From JADJYF01 sp043782755 (lineage in GTDB: Bacteria; Pseudomonadota; Gammaproteobacteria; Ga0077536), in NCBI GenBank assembly GCA_043782755.1, contig JAYWAC010000326.1, positions 1 through 22,142 on the forward strand: a stretch of 22,142 nucleotides of DNA. The letters are read 5' to 3'. The notes under the pieces were generated by a model. It saw only the letters and a list, made by a program, of their open reading frames with translations, did no database searches and was not told the origin of the DNA. Position numbers and translations under genes: made by a program. This document shows, piece after piece, positions 1 through 7,171 of the stretch (position 1 is its first letter; each line of letters opens with the position of its first letter).

Positions 1-2
1 GA

Positions 3-71
3 TCCTTCGAGGGTGAACACCTCGCAGAAACTAGCCGCTACATCTCAAGCTGGGAATACGGCCTCGTTTAG
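3..71 (+). CDS. Possible C-terminal tail of a gene cut by the window edge
   Basis: Frame 3 is open from the left edge to a TAG at 69-71 and reads SFEGEHLAETSRY...SSWEYGLV. The composition is protein-like, but 22 codons are too few to assign a family. It may be the end of a gene that starts upstream, or an open stretch by chance. It lies just left of a transposase remnant, so it could be part of that element or the gene it interrupted. Confidence 0.2.
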   Translation, partial: SFEGEHLAETSRYISSWEYGLV

Positions 72-168
72 CCGCTTACAAGGCTACCCCTAGTCTTGCG
101 CAGACCTGTCGCTGACAAATCCTGTCCCGCCTGACGGGCTCGGTCTCCCGGACGGGGAGGCGAAGCCG

Positions 169-690
169 ATGGCGAACAAGCTCGATCTGGAGGCTCGTAT
201 GACTATTAAATCGCTCGCCGGACACGGCGTCGGTAACTACGCTATGGGCCGGCTTCTCGGCGTGCACGAGAACACCATCCGTTATCACCGGCACCGTCAG
301 GAAGCTGGCATCACCGAGGGCCGTGCCAAGCAACCCCATCTCGCCGGCGGCTAAACCGAAGCCATCGACCACTACCTGGCCCATCTTGATGACGCGCCGA
401 TGAACCTCGCGGCGTTTTGCACAAGCACCTGGTCACCAAGCATCGCTACAGTGGCTCCTTGCGGTCACTGCAGCGTTACTTCAAAACGCACTATCCGCGT
501 CCGAAGGTCCGTGCGCCGCGTCGAGACCCCGCCCGGGGCGCCCAGGCTCAGGCGGACTGGGGGTGCGCAGGCTGCGAAACGCGTGCTTGGCAGCGTCTTA
601 CCGCTGGCCTGAGACCACGCCCGCTTGTGTCAATCTCGATGCTCGGTGATTCTGGCTCTCGCTTCCAGGGTGGCACCACCTGAATTGGTT
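169..690 (+). pseudogene. istA: IS21-family transposase (IstA) remnant, multiply frameshifted and truncated
   Basis: An ATG at 169 follows a good ribosome site (GGGGAGG near 154-160). The first 61 codons encode an N-terminal helix-turn-helix (GRLLGVHENTIRYHRHR) and end at TAA 352-354. The same frame then continues as AIDHYLAHLDDAPMNLAAF. Homology moves to frame 0 near 410-417 (HLVTKHRYSGSLRSLQRYF), back to frame 1 near 510-540 (RRVETPPGA), then to frame 0 again (AQAQADWG). These blocks match, in order, the N-terminal part of IstA up to the start of its DDE catalytic core, where homology ends. The rest of istA and the partner istB are missing. Bases 640-700 may hold the element's right end, but I cannot define inverted repeats. 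It cannot make active transposase. The IS21 family call rests on the ETPPGAQAQADW block and remembered family pattern. Confidence 0.72.
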
Positions 691-842
691 ATGTTCGTAA
701 TAGTGGACAATGTGCTCGACGGTCAATGCTTATACCTTCTACTAGAGCGCTGCCTTCTGTTGAAGCAAGCTAAGTATAAACTCTAGTTCTTTATGCATTA
801 ATTCAAATCATATATTGTCATTTCCATTTTGGCGGCCCAATG

Positions 843-878
843 ATTGTTAAAGGGGTACATCACGACGTGATAAACAAT
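843..878. promoter_or_regulatory. Candidate operator: two perfect dyads upstream of the AT-rich gene
   Basis: ATCACG-A-CGTGAT (859-871) is a perfect 6-bp-arm palindrome with a one-base centre. It ends 33 bases before the ATG at 905. An outer pair, ATTGTT (843-848) and AACAAT (873-878), is also perfect but not centred on the same point. Position and symmetry suit a repressor or activator site. No regulator gene lies beside it, and I could not find a convincing -35/-10 pair. Confidence 0.35.
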
Positions 879-904
879 ATTTTTGAAGTGAATGACATTT
901 AGTT

Positions 905-1771
905 ATGTTACAGAAGAATTGTCTGGTTCCACTTACAGTTCGTCGGTATCGCTGGCAGTTCGATGATGTGAATGACCGAGACTGGTTTGCTGGTAGCCCT
1001 GCACTTTCTCGATGGTTCGATGTTTATACATTGTTGGTTCCGGACAACGAAGCGTTTTACATTCGAACACTGAGTCCATGTCTTAAGATTCTCGACAGTG
1101 AAATCGACAAGGCGGTGTTACTGAATTTTTTCAGGCAAGAGTCATTGCATGGTGTCGCGCATAGAGCGTATTGGAAGAGGATGCGTGATATGGACATCAG
1201 ATTTGACGGATTCCTGAAATTCGTGAATTGGATTTTATATTCCGTTTTCGAACCGATTCAACCCCATAGATTACGTGTCGCGACGGTAGCGGCCATTGAG
1301 CACATTAACGCTTCCTTGGGGCATATAGTGCTTAAACGCGATCTTATGAGTTCGGCCACTCGCGAACTAAAAGAAATATTCTATTGGCATTTTGCGGAGG
1401 AAATTGAGCATAAAGCTGTTGCTCATAAAGTCTTGATTCAATGCTATCCGGGTTACGTAACGCGAATCTTAGGTGCACTCGTCGCGTTTCCTTCGTTTTA
1501 TTTTTTATCATTTTTAGGAATGAGCTATCTTTTAGCAAAAGAGCGACGGCTATTTAAACGCGACACGGCTCGCGACCTTTTCCAATTCTGGATTCGTGAT
1601 GGAGTTCTAAGCGAAACTTTTTTTCACCTGAAGCGCTATTTCAATAAATCCTTTGACCCTTGGGATTTGAAGGACTTCGATTTGGTTGGCGATGCTCTTA
1701 TAGAACGTCGAACGTTACACGACCAGCACAGAGGGTCAATACGTTTAGATAGCATTTCGGGAGCGCGATAG
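905..1771 (+). CDS. Predicted metal-dependent hydrolase, PF10118-type (ferritin-like diiron fold)
   Basis: This 288-residue protein matches the family called 'predicted metal-dependent hydrolase' (Pfam Metal_hydrol). Recognisable pieces are PDNEAFYIRTL (residues 46-56), QESLHGVAH (78-86), IEHINA (131-136) and WHFAEEIEHKAVAHK (161-175). The spaced Glu and His residues (E79, H82, H86, E132, H133, H162, E165, E168, H169) look like ligands of a helical-bundle dimetal site. The chemistry of the family is poorly established, so no substrate is offered. A hydrophobic stretch (about 188-210) may touch the membrane. Codons are clearly richer in A/T at third positions than those of the genes downstream, and the gene sits alone beside a transposase remnant, so it was probably acquired by transfer. 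The ATG at 905 lacks a strong ribosome site, so the exact start is uncertain. Confidence 0.78.
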   Translation: MLQKNCLVPLTVRRYRWQFDDVNDRDWFAGSPALSRWFDVYTLLVPDNEAFYIRTLSPCLKILDSEIDKAVLLNFFRQESLHGVAHRAYWKRMRDMDIRFDGFLKFVNWILYSVFEPIQPHRLRVATVAAIEHINASLGHIVLKRDLMSSATRELKEIFYWHFAEEIEHKAVAHKVLIQCYPGYVTRILGALVAFPSFYFLSFLGMSYLLAKERRLFKRDTARDLFQFWIRDGVLSETFFHLKRYFNKSFDPWDLKDFDLVGDALIERRTLHDQHRGSIRLDSISGAR

Positions 1772-1842
1772 ATCTCATTTCGCCGGCTCCATGATCCGGT
1801 TTGCCATCCTGTACGGGGATCAATTTACATTGGCCAGGGCTT

Positions 1843-1876
1843 GACGAGGCAGACGGAGTGGTTAGACTACCTCGTC
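1843..1876. terminator. Weak stem-loop between convergent genes
   Basis: GACGAGG (1843-1849) and CCTCGTC (1870-1876) form a perfect 7-bp stem with a 20-base loop. It lies in the 112-base gap between the ends of two convergent genes. There is no T-run on either side, so it is at best a weak bidirectional terminator. Confidence 0.25.
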
Positions 1877-1883
1877 CAGAAAA

Positions 1884-2903
1884 TTATGCCCCCCCTTCGC
1901 TCAGGATCACGAGCTTCCCAAAATGCCCAGCAACCTGCATACAGTGGAATGCTGCGCGCGCGTCGGCGAAGCCGAATTCGCGATCGATCACCGGCTGCAG
2001 TCCGTTGGCGCTGAAGGCAGCATTCATTGCTTCAAACATCTCTCGATTGCCGACGTAGATACCCTGCACGCATAGACTCTTGAACAGCACTGTAATCGGG
2101 TTGACCGTCGCTTCGAATCCGGTCAATACGCCGATCAGCCACACATTGCCGCCGAAGCGTGCCGACGCGCAGGACTTCTCAAACGTCCCGGCACCGCCCA
2201 CTTCGACCACATGGTCCACGCCGAGACCTTCGCTCAGTTCCATCACGCGCTGGTCCCAGTCCGGGTATTGGCGGTAATTGATGGTCTCATCGGCGCCCAT
2301 TTCGCGGGCGCGCGCCAGCTTTTCGTCGCTGCTGGACGTGAGTATCACTCGCGCGCCGTGCATCTTTGCGATCTGTAATGCAAACAGTGACACACCGCCG
2401 GTGCCCAGCACCAATACGGTCTCGCCGGCCCGCAGACGCCCTTTGCTTACCAGTGCATGCCAGGCAGTCAGTGCGGCACAAGGCAGCGTCGAGGCCTGGG
2501 CATAGCTCCAGCCAGTCGGCATCGCCACCGCGCCTTCTTCCCTCAGGATCACATGCTCCGCGAGCATGCCGGGCCGACGGCCGCCCAGAGCGGATTCCAT
2601 CACCGCCGGCGAGACGTTTCCGGAGGTCCAGCGTTGGAAGAAGGTGCTGGCAACTTTATCTCCGACTGCGTAACGGGTGACGCCGGGTCCGACCGCAACG
2701 ACATCGCCCGCCCCGTCCGAGCAGGGTACCAGCGGCCAACGGTCCTGGTCTGCATAACCCAACACATGCAACAGGTCGCGGTAGTTGAGCGACACTGCGC
2801 GCACTCTGACCAGGATTTCGCCATGGCCAGGTTGAACGGTGGGGAGTGTGGCGGCGGTCAAGGCGTCGATACCGCCATTGGATGTGATTTGCCAGGCGTT
2901 CAT
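1884..2903 (-). CDS. Zinc-independent MDR-superfamily NAD(P)-dependent alcohol dehydrogenase / quinone oxidoreductase-like
   Basis: The 339-residue protein begins MNAWQITSNGG. The ATG at 2903 is preceded by GGAG at good distance; the frame is open farther upstream, but that extension has no family similarity. The N-terminal GroES-like domain spans about residues 1-130. The Rossmann domain carries the nucleotide motif VLGTGGVSLFALQIAK (165-180). The block VPCSDGAGDVVAVGPGV (59-75) replaces the GHE of zinc alcohol dehydrogenases, and the four structural-zinc cysteines are absent, so catalysis is probably zinc-free, as in quinone oxidoreductase-like members. A reaction on an alcohol, aldehyde or enone with NAD(P)H is inferred from family; the substrate is unknown. 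It is transcribed alone, convergent with the AT-rich gene to its left. Confidence 0.82.
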   Translation of the reverse strand: MNAWQITSNGGIDALTAATLPTVQPGHGEILVRVRAVSLNYRDLLHVLGYADQDRWPLVPCSDGAGDVVAVGPGVTRYAVGDKVASTFFQRWTSGNVSPAVMESALGGRRPGMLAEHVILREEGAVAMPTGWSYAQASTLPCAALTAWHALVSKGRLRAGETVLVLGTGGVSLFALQIAKMHGARVILTSSSDEKLARAREMGADETINYRQYPDWDQRVMELSEGLGVDHVVEVGGAGTFEKSCASARFGGNVWLIGVLTGFEATVNPITVLFKSLCVQGIYVGNREMFEAMNAAFSANGLQPVIDREFGFADARAAFHCMQVAGHFGKLVILSEGGA

Positions 2904-3137
2904 GGCGGAGCTCCGTTGAAGAATGGCGTGACTATAGACCGCGCTTATCGCGCGACGAAAGGGGCATGGGGGAGGGGCAGGAGAGCATCGCAGAGGGTGC
3001 TCGGCGCGAGATGCCGCGTTCACATATCGTACTCACCACTTGCCGTGGCTCAAATCCTCACAAGTCAGTTCATGCGACATTGGCTCATCGGGCGCGCAGG
3101 CTCCTGATAGGGTGGGCCCGTGCGCGCCGGCACGAAC
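2904..3137. other. Intergenic, no gene recognised
   Basis: This region lies upstream of the minus-strand oxidoreductase and should hold its promoter. I see no convincing promoter, RNA gene or conserved protein on either strand. The longer frames here look like low-complexity GC-rich shadows. Confidence 0.4.
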
Positions 3138-3278
3138 ATGAACAAACCACAGACCGCGTTGCCGCCGACCAGCACCAACAACCCTTTTACTTTGCGCGAA
3201 TACAATCCTATTCAGCGGCTCAACAAGCCGCAGAAGATCGCCTTGATATTCGAAGTGCACCACGGCAGGCGTGACTAA
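3138..3278 (+). CDS. Small ORF, 46 residues, unknown function
   Basis: An ATG at 3138 opens a 46-codon frame ending at TAA 3276-3278. It starts MNKPQTALPPTSTNNPF, continues with LREYNPIQRLNKPQKI and ends FEVHHGRRD. The composition looks coding: a polar Pro/Thr-rich start followed by a mixed, basic segment. I do not recognise the family, and no strong ribosome site precedes it. The same frame is open again right after the stop for about 100 codons, up to and through the NUDIX gene. It could therefore be a true small protein, or the first part of a longer gene broken by this TAA. Confidence 0.3.
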   Translation: MNKPQTALPPTSTNNPFTLREYNPIQRLNKPQKIALIFEVHHGRRD

Positions 3279-3587
3279 GACCCGCTATTTCTACTCAGTG
3301 TTGAGTTGCATCTAACCGACGTCGGCAACTGGCACTGTCCCTGGTGCGCGGATCTCGAATTGCGCAAGTATCTCGTCTCCCTGCTACTCGCGACCGTCGA
3401 GTCGCTGTTTCGTGATTTCGCCCAGCACCAGGTCGGCGCCACCATATATCTCGCCGAAAAAGGCGTGCAACGCTATGCCAAGGTCCGCGACAATATTGTG
3501 GCGCTCGGCGCCTTGCGCGACAAACGTTCTATGAACGTCGCGCCGGCCCGAGCTGGCGAGGTGGCTGGCCTGCGATATACTCAGACC
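3279..3587 (+). other. Open, coding-like stretch with no recognised family; possible gene remnant or NUDIX N-terminal extension
   Basis: In the frame of the small ORF, and also in frame with the NUDIX gene, this stretch has no stop. It reads with GC-rich third positions typical of the genes around it. Segments such as DLELRKYLVSLLLATVESLF and AEKGVQRYAKVRDNIVALG look like amphipathic helices of a real protein. The only possible start before 3588 with any reach is a TTG at 3306 without a ribosome site. It may be a decayed gene whose front is at 3138-3278, an N-terminal extension of the NUDIX protein, or non-coding DNA that happens to be open. Confidence 0.3.
3576..3581 (+). promoter_or_regulatory. 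Candidate -10 element (TATACT) for a near-leaderless NUDIX transcript
   Basis: TATACT at 3576-3581 ends six bases before the ATG at 3588. A start site at the usual distance would fall on or beside the ATG. No Shine-Dalgarno sequence precedes the ATG, which fits leaderless translation. A matching -35 is not obvious. Confidence 0.3.
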
Positions 3588-4268
3588 ATGACCAATACTC
3601 CCGCACCTGCCAAGCCCTCCGCCTCGGTGGTCGTCGTTCGTGATGGCACCGATGGGATTGAAGTCCTCATGCTTCGCCGCAATGAAAAAATTGCCTTTCA
3701 TGGCGGCGCCTGGGTGTTCCCCGGCGGGCGTGTCGATGCTGAAGACGGCGACTATGTCGCGGGCGCCGAGTTGGAAGTGGCCAAGCGCGCGGCGGTACGC
3801 GAGACCTTGGAAGAAACCGGTTTGGCCGTGACCAGTCAGGTCATGCTGCCCTTCGCCCATTGGACCACGCCGGTCGAATTGCCGAAGCGCTTCGCAACCT
3901 GGTTCTTCGCTGCGCCGGTGATCGGCGCCGACGAAGTGCGCATTGATAACTCCGAAATCATCGACTATCGCTGGCTTACGCCCGCTGCTGCTTTGCAATT
4001 GCAGGCCGCCGGTGAACTGGAACTGCCGGCGCCGACCTATGTCACGCTGCTCGGCTTCAGTGTTTTGAACAACATCGACGCACTGATCGCGCATCTCGGT
4101 CAAACGGAAGTGCAGCACTTCGTACCGCGCCTGCTGCCGATAGAGCACGGCCGCTGCACGGTCTATCGCGAGGATGCCGCTTATGAGTCCCTGATTTTCG
4201 ACGCACCTGGCCCGCGTCACCGTCTGGTGATGAAACCCGGTGACTGGCGCTACATCCGCGAGTTCTAA
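3588..4268 (+). CDS. NUDIX hydrolase (NUDT19/CoA-diphosphatase-like layout)
   Basis: Read from the ATG at 3588, the protein has 226 residues. The NUDIX fold is clear: SASVVVVRDG (11-20), VLMLRRNEKIAFHGGAWVFPGGRVD (26-50) and the catalytic REXXEEXG helix RETLEETGL (71-79), whose glutamates bind Mg. The gap between the first Gly (47) and Arg71 is about ten residues longer than in the standard NUDIX box, a feature of NUDT7/8/19-like CoA diphosphatases. It probably cleaves a nucleoside-diphosphate-linked compound, perhaps a CoA derivative, in the cytoplasm. The frame is open upstream to 3306, but similarity begins only here. It converges with the GST-like gene 22 bases downstream. Confidence 0.85.
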   Translation: MTNTPAPAKPSASVVVVRDGTDGIEVLMLRRNEKIAFHGGAWVFPGGRVDAEDGDYVAGAELEVAKRAAVRETLEETGLAVTSQVMLPFAHWTTPVELPKRFATWFFAAPVIGADEVRIDNSEIIDYRWLTPAAALQLQAAGELELPAPTYVTLLGFSVLNNIDALIAHLGQTEVQHFVPRLLPIEHGRCTVYREDAAYESLIFDAPGPRHRLVMKPGDWRYIREF

Positions 4269-4289
4269 ATCTCACCCCAACTATTCGCG

Positions 4290-5138
4290 CTAAAACACCA
4301 CCGGCAATTCCAGATGCTGCTCGTAGATGAAATCGCGATGAGCGAGCAGTGCCGGACTCAAGGCCGCTGCGATCACCGGGTCTGCATTGCCATAGATGTC
4401 GGGACTACGGAAAGCACTCGCCATGGGGCAAAGATCAGGCGGCAGCGGATGTAGAAAGCCGCAGTGCACCGCCCAGTGAATATCGAGCGCCGATAAACTC
4501 TCGCCGACCAGATAGCGCCGCCCGACGCGCTGCTGGGCGGCGAGTTGTGCATCCAGCGTGCTCAGTATCGACGCGATACGCGTCGGCGCGGCGGCGGCAA
4601 TAGCGGAGGTATAGCCATACTTGCCGCCCATGAATTCAAAGAACTTGCGCGCATCCGCAGTGGGCTCGAGGTGACGCAACTGGCCGTGCACCGTCAGCAC
4701 GCGCTTCAACCAGCCCAAGCCGTATTCGCCCGCAATCTCGTTGATGAGCCCGAACATCAACATCCGTTCGCCAATGTTCATCGGTATCAGTCGCGGTGTC
4801 GCTTGCAGACGTTCGGCGAGGTTCAATTGATCCACCCAGCTCGCGCGCGGTCGTTCATCGTTCCAGACCGCGACCGGCTGGCTCGATTGCCCCGTCCAAG
4901 CCTGCAATTCCGATTGTGTGCCGTGCATGCCCATCGCCGCATCCGGCGCACCGGCATTGCCGGTCACGACCGCAACAAAGGGAATGCCTTTGACGTGGAA
5001 GATACCCTTACACGCCTCACGCCACGGCCCAGGGATCGCATAATTACCCAGCACCAGGCGCAGGCCGCCCATCTGCCGGGCTTGCGCGATACTGAAATAC
5101 TTCTGATGCGTATCGTTCAGTTCGATGGTCGTGGACAT
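4290..5138 (-). CDS. Glutathione S-transferase-like protein
   Basis: This 282-residue protein starts at ATG 5138. The N-terminal thioredoxin-like domain (about 25-110) contains LGNYAIPGPWREACKGIFHV followed by KGIPF, similar to the GST N-terminal pattern with its WREA...L..KGIP segment. The C-terminal helical domain has YLVGESLSALDIHWA (about 209-223), a typical GST helix motif. It is longer than the usual 200-230 residues. The catalytic Tyr/Ser/Cys is not certain: Y33 or C43 are candidates. Glutathione use is inferred from family only. It is divergent from the acyl-CoA dehydrogenase gene with about 90 bases between starts. Confidence 0.75.
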   Translation of the reverse strand: MSTTIELNDTHQKYFSIAQARQMGGLRLVLGNYAIPGPWREACKGIFHVKGIPFVAVVTGNAGAPDAAMGMHGTQSELQAWTGQSSQPVAVWNDERPRASWVDQLNLAERLQATPRLIPMNIGERMLMFGLINEIAGEYGLGWLKRVLTVHGQLRHLEPTADARKFFEFMGGKYGYTSAIAAAAPTRIASILSTLDAQLAAQQRVGRRYLVGESLSALDIHWAVHCGFLHPLPPDLCPMASAFRSPDIYGNADPVIAAALSPALLAHRDFIYEQHLELPVVF

Positions 5139-5227
5139 GGGATGGTGGCCCTAGTTATAAGTGTTGCATCGTCGTCCGGATGGTAATGCGCGATGCGGAC
5201 GCCGCGCCATCACAAGAGAGCATCCCC
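5139..5227. promoter_or_regulatory. Divergent promoter region between GST-like and acyl-CoA dehydrogenase genes
   Basis: Two genes start on opposite strands 90 bases apart, so their promoters must share or flank this space. TTATAA at 5155-5160 is an AT-rich hexamer usable as -10 on either strand. No clear operator dyad was found. Confidence 0.4.
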
Positions 5228-6478
5228 GTGGCCATAGACTTTTGCCTAAGCCCCGAACAAAAAGCCTTGCAACAGGCGGCTCGCACTTTCGCCCGCGAAG
5301 TGCTGACCCAAGTCCGGCCGACCATCGCGGCCTTCGCCAAACCCGAAGAGCGTTTCTTCGCGACTCGCCCGTTCTATAGCGCGATGGCGAACAACGGTTT
5401 CGTGCACGCGCTGATCCCGCAAGCCTACGGCGGGACGGGACTTTCGACCTTGGACTTCGCGCTGGCCGCTGAAGAACTGACGGCCGTCGACATCAATGTG
5501 CCGACCACCGTGCTCGCCACCGGGCTTGGACTACAACCCATCATCGGTTTCGGCACCGAAGAGCAGAAACGTCAGTGGTTGGGAGAGATTTTGGCCCAGC
5601 CCGCCGATCGTCTCGCTGCCTTCGCTTTCACGGAGGTAACCGGCGGCGCGAACTACAACGACCCTGACCCGCAAGCAGGCGTGCAGACCTTCGCCCGTCG
5701 CGAAGGTGATGAATGGGTCATCACCGGCAAGAAGCACTACACCACCAATGGCAGCGGCTGGGATGGGCGCGGCGCCCATCTGTTGTCGGTAGTCTGTCGT
5801 ACCGACCCGGCTAAACCACCCCATGAATCGTTGTCAGTGATCGTGGTGCCGGGCGACGCAGCGGGCGTGCAGGTGGTGGACTATCTCGACACCGTCGGCC
5901 ATCGCGCGGCGGTCTCGCCGCGCATCCATTTCAACGAGGTGCGTGTGCCGATAGGCAATATCCTCGGCCAGCCAGGCGATGGTGCGATGATCTGCGAATA
6001 CGCTTTCTCCTGGACCGCCGCGCTGATCGGCGCGGCCTGCACCGGCGTCATGCGCGCCGCTTTTGACGTCGCCTATGCATTCGCCAAGAGCGACAAGCGT
6101 TCAGGAGCGGTGCCCGTCATCGAATACCAGAACGTCGGTTACATGCTGGCCGATCTCAAGATGCGTCTCGAAGCCGCGCGCTACCTGACCTGGAAGGCCT
6201 GTCATCAACTCGACATCACCGACCGACGCAGCGATGAGCTTGCGATCATGACCAAGGTCCATACCTCGGAACTGTGCGTGCAGGTGGTCTACGACGCCAT
6301 GCGTCTGGTCGGCGTCGACAGCTATACCGATCTCACACCGCTGGCCGGTCTCATGCAGGACGCGCTCTGCTTCCCGCTTTACGATGGCGGCAACATGGGT
6401 GTGCGCCGTCGCCAGCTGCATGGCAAGTTCAAGCAGTCCGGCTATGATCCGATGGCCGCCGCTGAAGGGCGTGGCTGA
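5228..6478 (+). CDS. Acyl-CoA dehydrogenase family flavoprotein, Asp at the usual catalytic Glu position
   Basis: From the GTG at 5228 the protein has 416 residues beginning (M)AIDFCLSPEQKALQQAARTF, the usual N-terminus of the family. AGAGAG just upstream can serve as ribosome site; the frame is open to 5180 without similarity. Domains run in order: N-terminal helices (1-125), beta domain with the FAD/substrate motif FAFTEVTGG (132-140), and C-terminal helices. In the helix where most members carry the catalytic base as YEG, this protein has LYDGGNMGVRRRQ, with Asp at about residue 386. FAD-dependent alpha,beta-desaturation of an acyl-CoA is expected from family; a few members use Asp as base. 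It begins a plus-strand run with the cupin and permease genes. Confidence 0.87.
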   Translation: MAIDFCLSPEQKALQQAARTFAREVLTQVRPTIAAFAKPEERFFATRPFYSAMANNGFVHALIPQAYGGTGLSTLDFALAAEELTAVDINVPTTVLATGLGLQPIIGFGTEEQKRQWLGEILAQPADRLAAFAFTEVTGGANYNDPDPQAGVQTFARREGDEWVITGKKHYTTNGSGWDGRGAHLLSVVCRTDPAKPPHESLSVIVVPGDAAGVQVVDYLDTVGHRAAVSPRIHFNEVRVPIGNILGQPGDGAMICEYAFSWTAALIGAACTGVMRAAFDVAYAFAKSDKRSGAVPVIEYQNVGYMLADLKMRLEAARYLTWKACHQLDITDRRSDELAIMTKVHTSELCVQVVYDAMRLVGVDSYTDLTPLAGLMQDALCFPLYDGGNMGVRRRQLHGKFKQSGYDPMAAAEGRG

Positions 6479-6550
6479 TACGCTGTTCGGGTGTCAGCTT
6501 TGACACGGCTGTGAAGAACAAACCTGACAAGACTTCTGCGGAGCTTCACC

Positions 6551-7060
6551 ATGTCCCACGATCATCACGCCCCCTCCCATGATCACGATCACGATCACAA
6601 TCACAGTCCGATGGATTGGAAACTGCACGGCGTACAAGTCATTCCCGGTGATCAACTCGATACCAACACCGCGCAGACCCCTGGTATGAATCGCGCCGCT
6701 GCGATCAATCTCGCGCGCGTCGGCGCGCAGAAGATCTGGGCCGGTACGGTTCACATTCATGCCAACGCCAAAACCGGTGCTCACCACCATGGCGCCCTTG
6801 AAAGTGTCATCTATGTGATCAAGGGCCGCGCCCGCATGCGTTGGGGTGAACGTCTTGAATACACCGCCGAAGCCGGCCCCGGCGATTTCATTTTCGTGCC
6901 GCCCTATGTGCCGCACCAGGAGATCAACGCTTCGCCCGAGGAGACGCTTGAATGCGTGCTGGTGCGCAGCGACAACGAAGCAGTAGTGGTCAATCTCGAC
7001 ATCGAGCCGGTAGAAAAGCCGCAACAGGTGTTGTGGCTGGATCCCATCCACCGCGCCTGA
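6551..7060 (+). CDS. Cupin-domain protein with His/Asp-rich N-terminus
   Basis: This 169-residue protein starts at ATG 6551 after a GGAG ribosome site. Its first 18 residues are an alternating His/Asp stretch (DHDHDHNH), followed by one cupin beta-barrel. Cupin motif 1 is seen at 78-84 (HHHGALE: H78, H80, E84) and motif 2 at 111-126 (GDFIFVPPYVPHQEIN: P117, H122), giving a full three-His, one-Glu metal site. Single-domain cupins can be enzymes or binding proteins, and no substrate can be assigned. The His-rich tail may bind extra metal. It lies 72 bases after the acyl-CoA dehydrogenase gene and 111 before a permease gene, probably cotranscribed. Confidence 0.85.
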   Translation: MSHDHHAPSHDHDHDHNHSPMDWKLHGVQVIPGDQLDTNTAQTPGMNRAAAINLARVGAQKIWAGTVHIHANAKTGAHHHGALESVIYVIKGRARMRWGERLEYTAEAGPGDFIFVPPYVPHQEINASPEETLECVLVRSDNEAVVVNLDIEPVEKPQQVLWLDPIHRA

Positions 7061-7171
7061 GTTATTGCTGAACCGCGTTCGCCGCGTGGTCATCGTGCGC
7101 GCGCCGCGTCGCCCATGTTCAATCTGCTGACGGCATGGCATGTTGTCACTCGGTAATTCAGACACCAGGCG

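Noticed and set aside
3276..3278. Stop-codon readthrough joining the small ORF to the NUDIX protein
   Set aside because: Only the shared frame supports it. TAA is the least leaky stop and there is no obvious stimulatory structure; a broken gene is the simpler reading.
3384..4220. 278-codon minus-strand frame opposite the NUDIX gene
   Set aside because: The plus strand has the NUDIX box and conserved strands; the reverse product has no recognisable domain.
6551..6610. His-rich cupin tail as evidence of a zinc or nickel transport chaperone
   Set aside because: The tail could bind metal, but the neighbouring permease is of the NCS2 type and not a metal carrier, so no chaperone role is supported.
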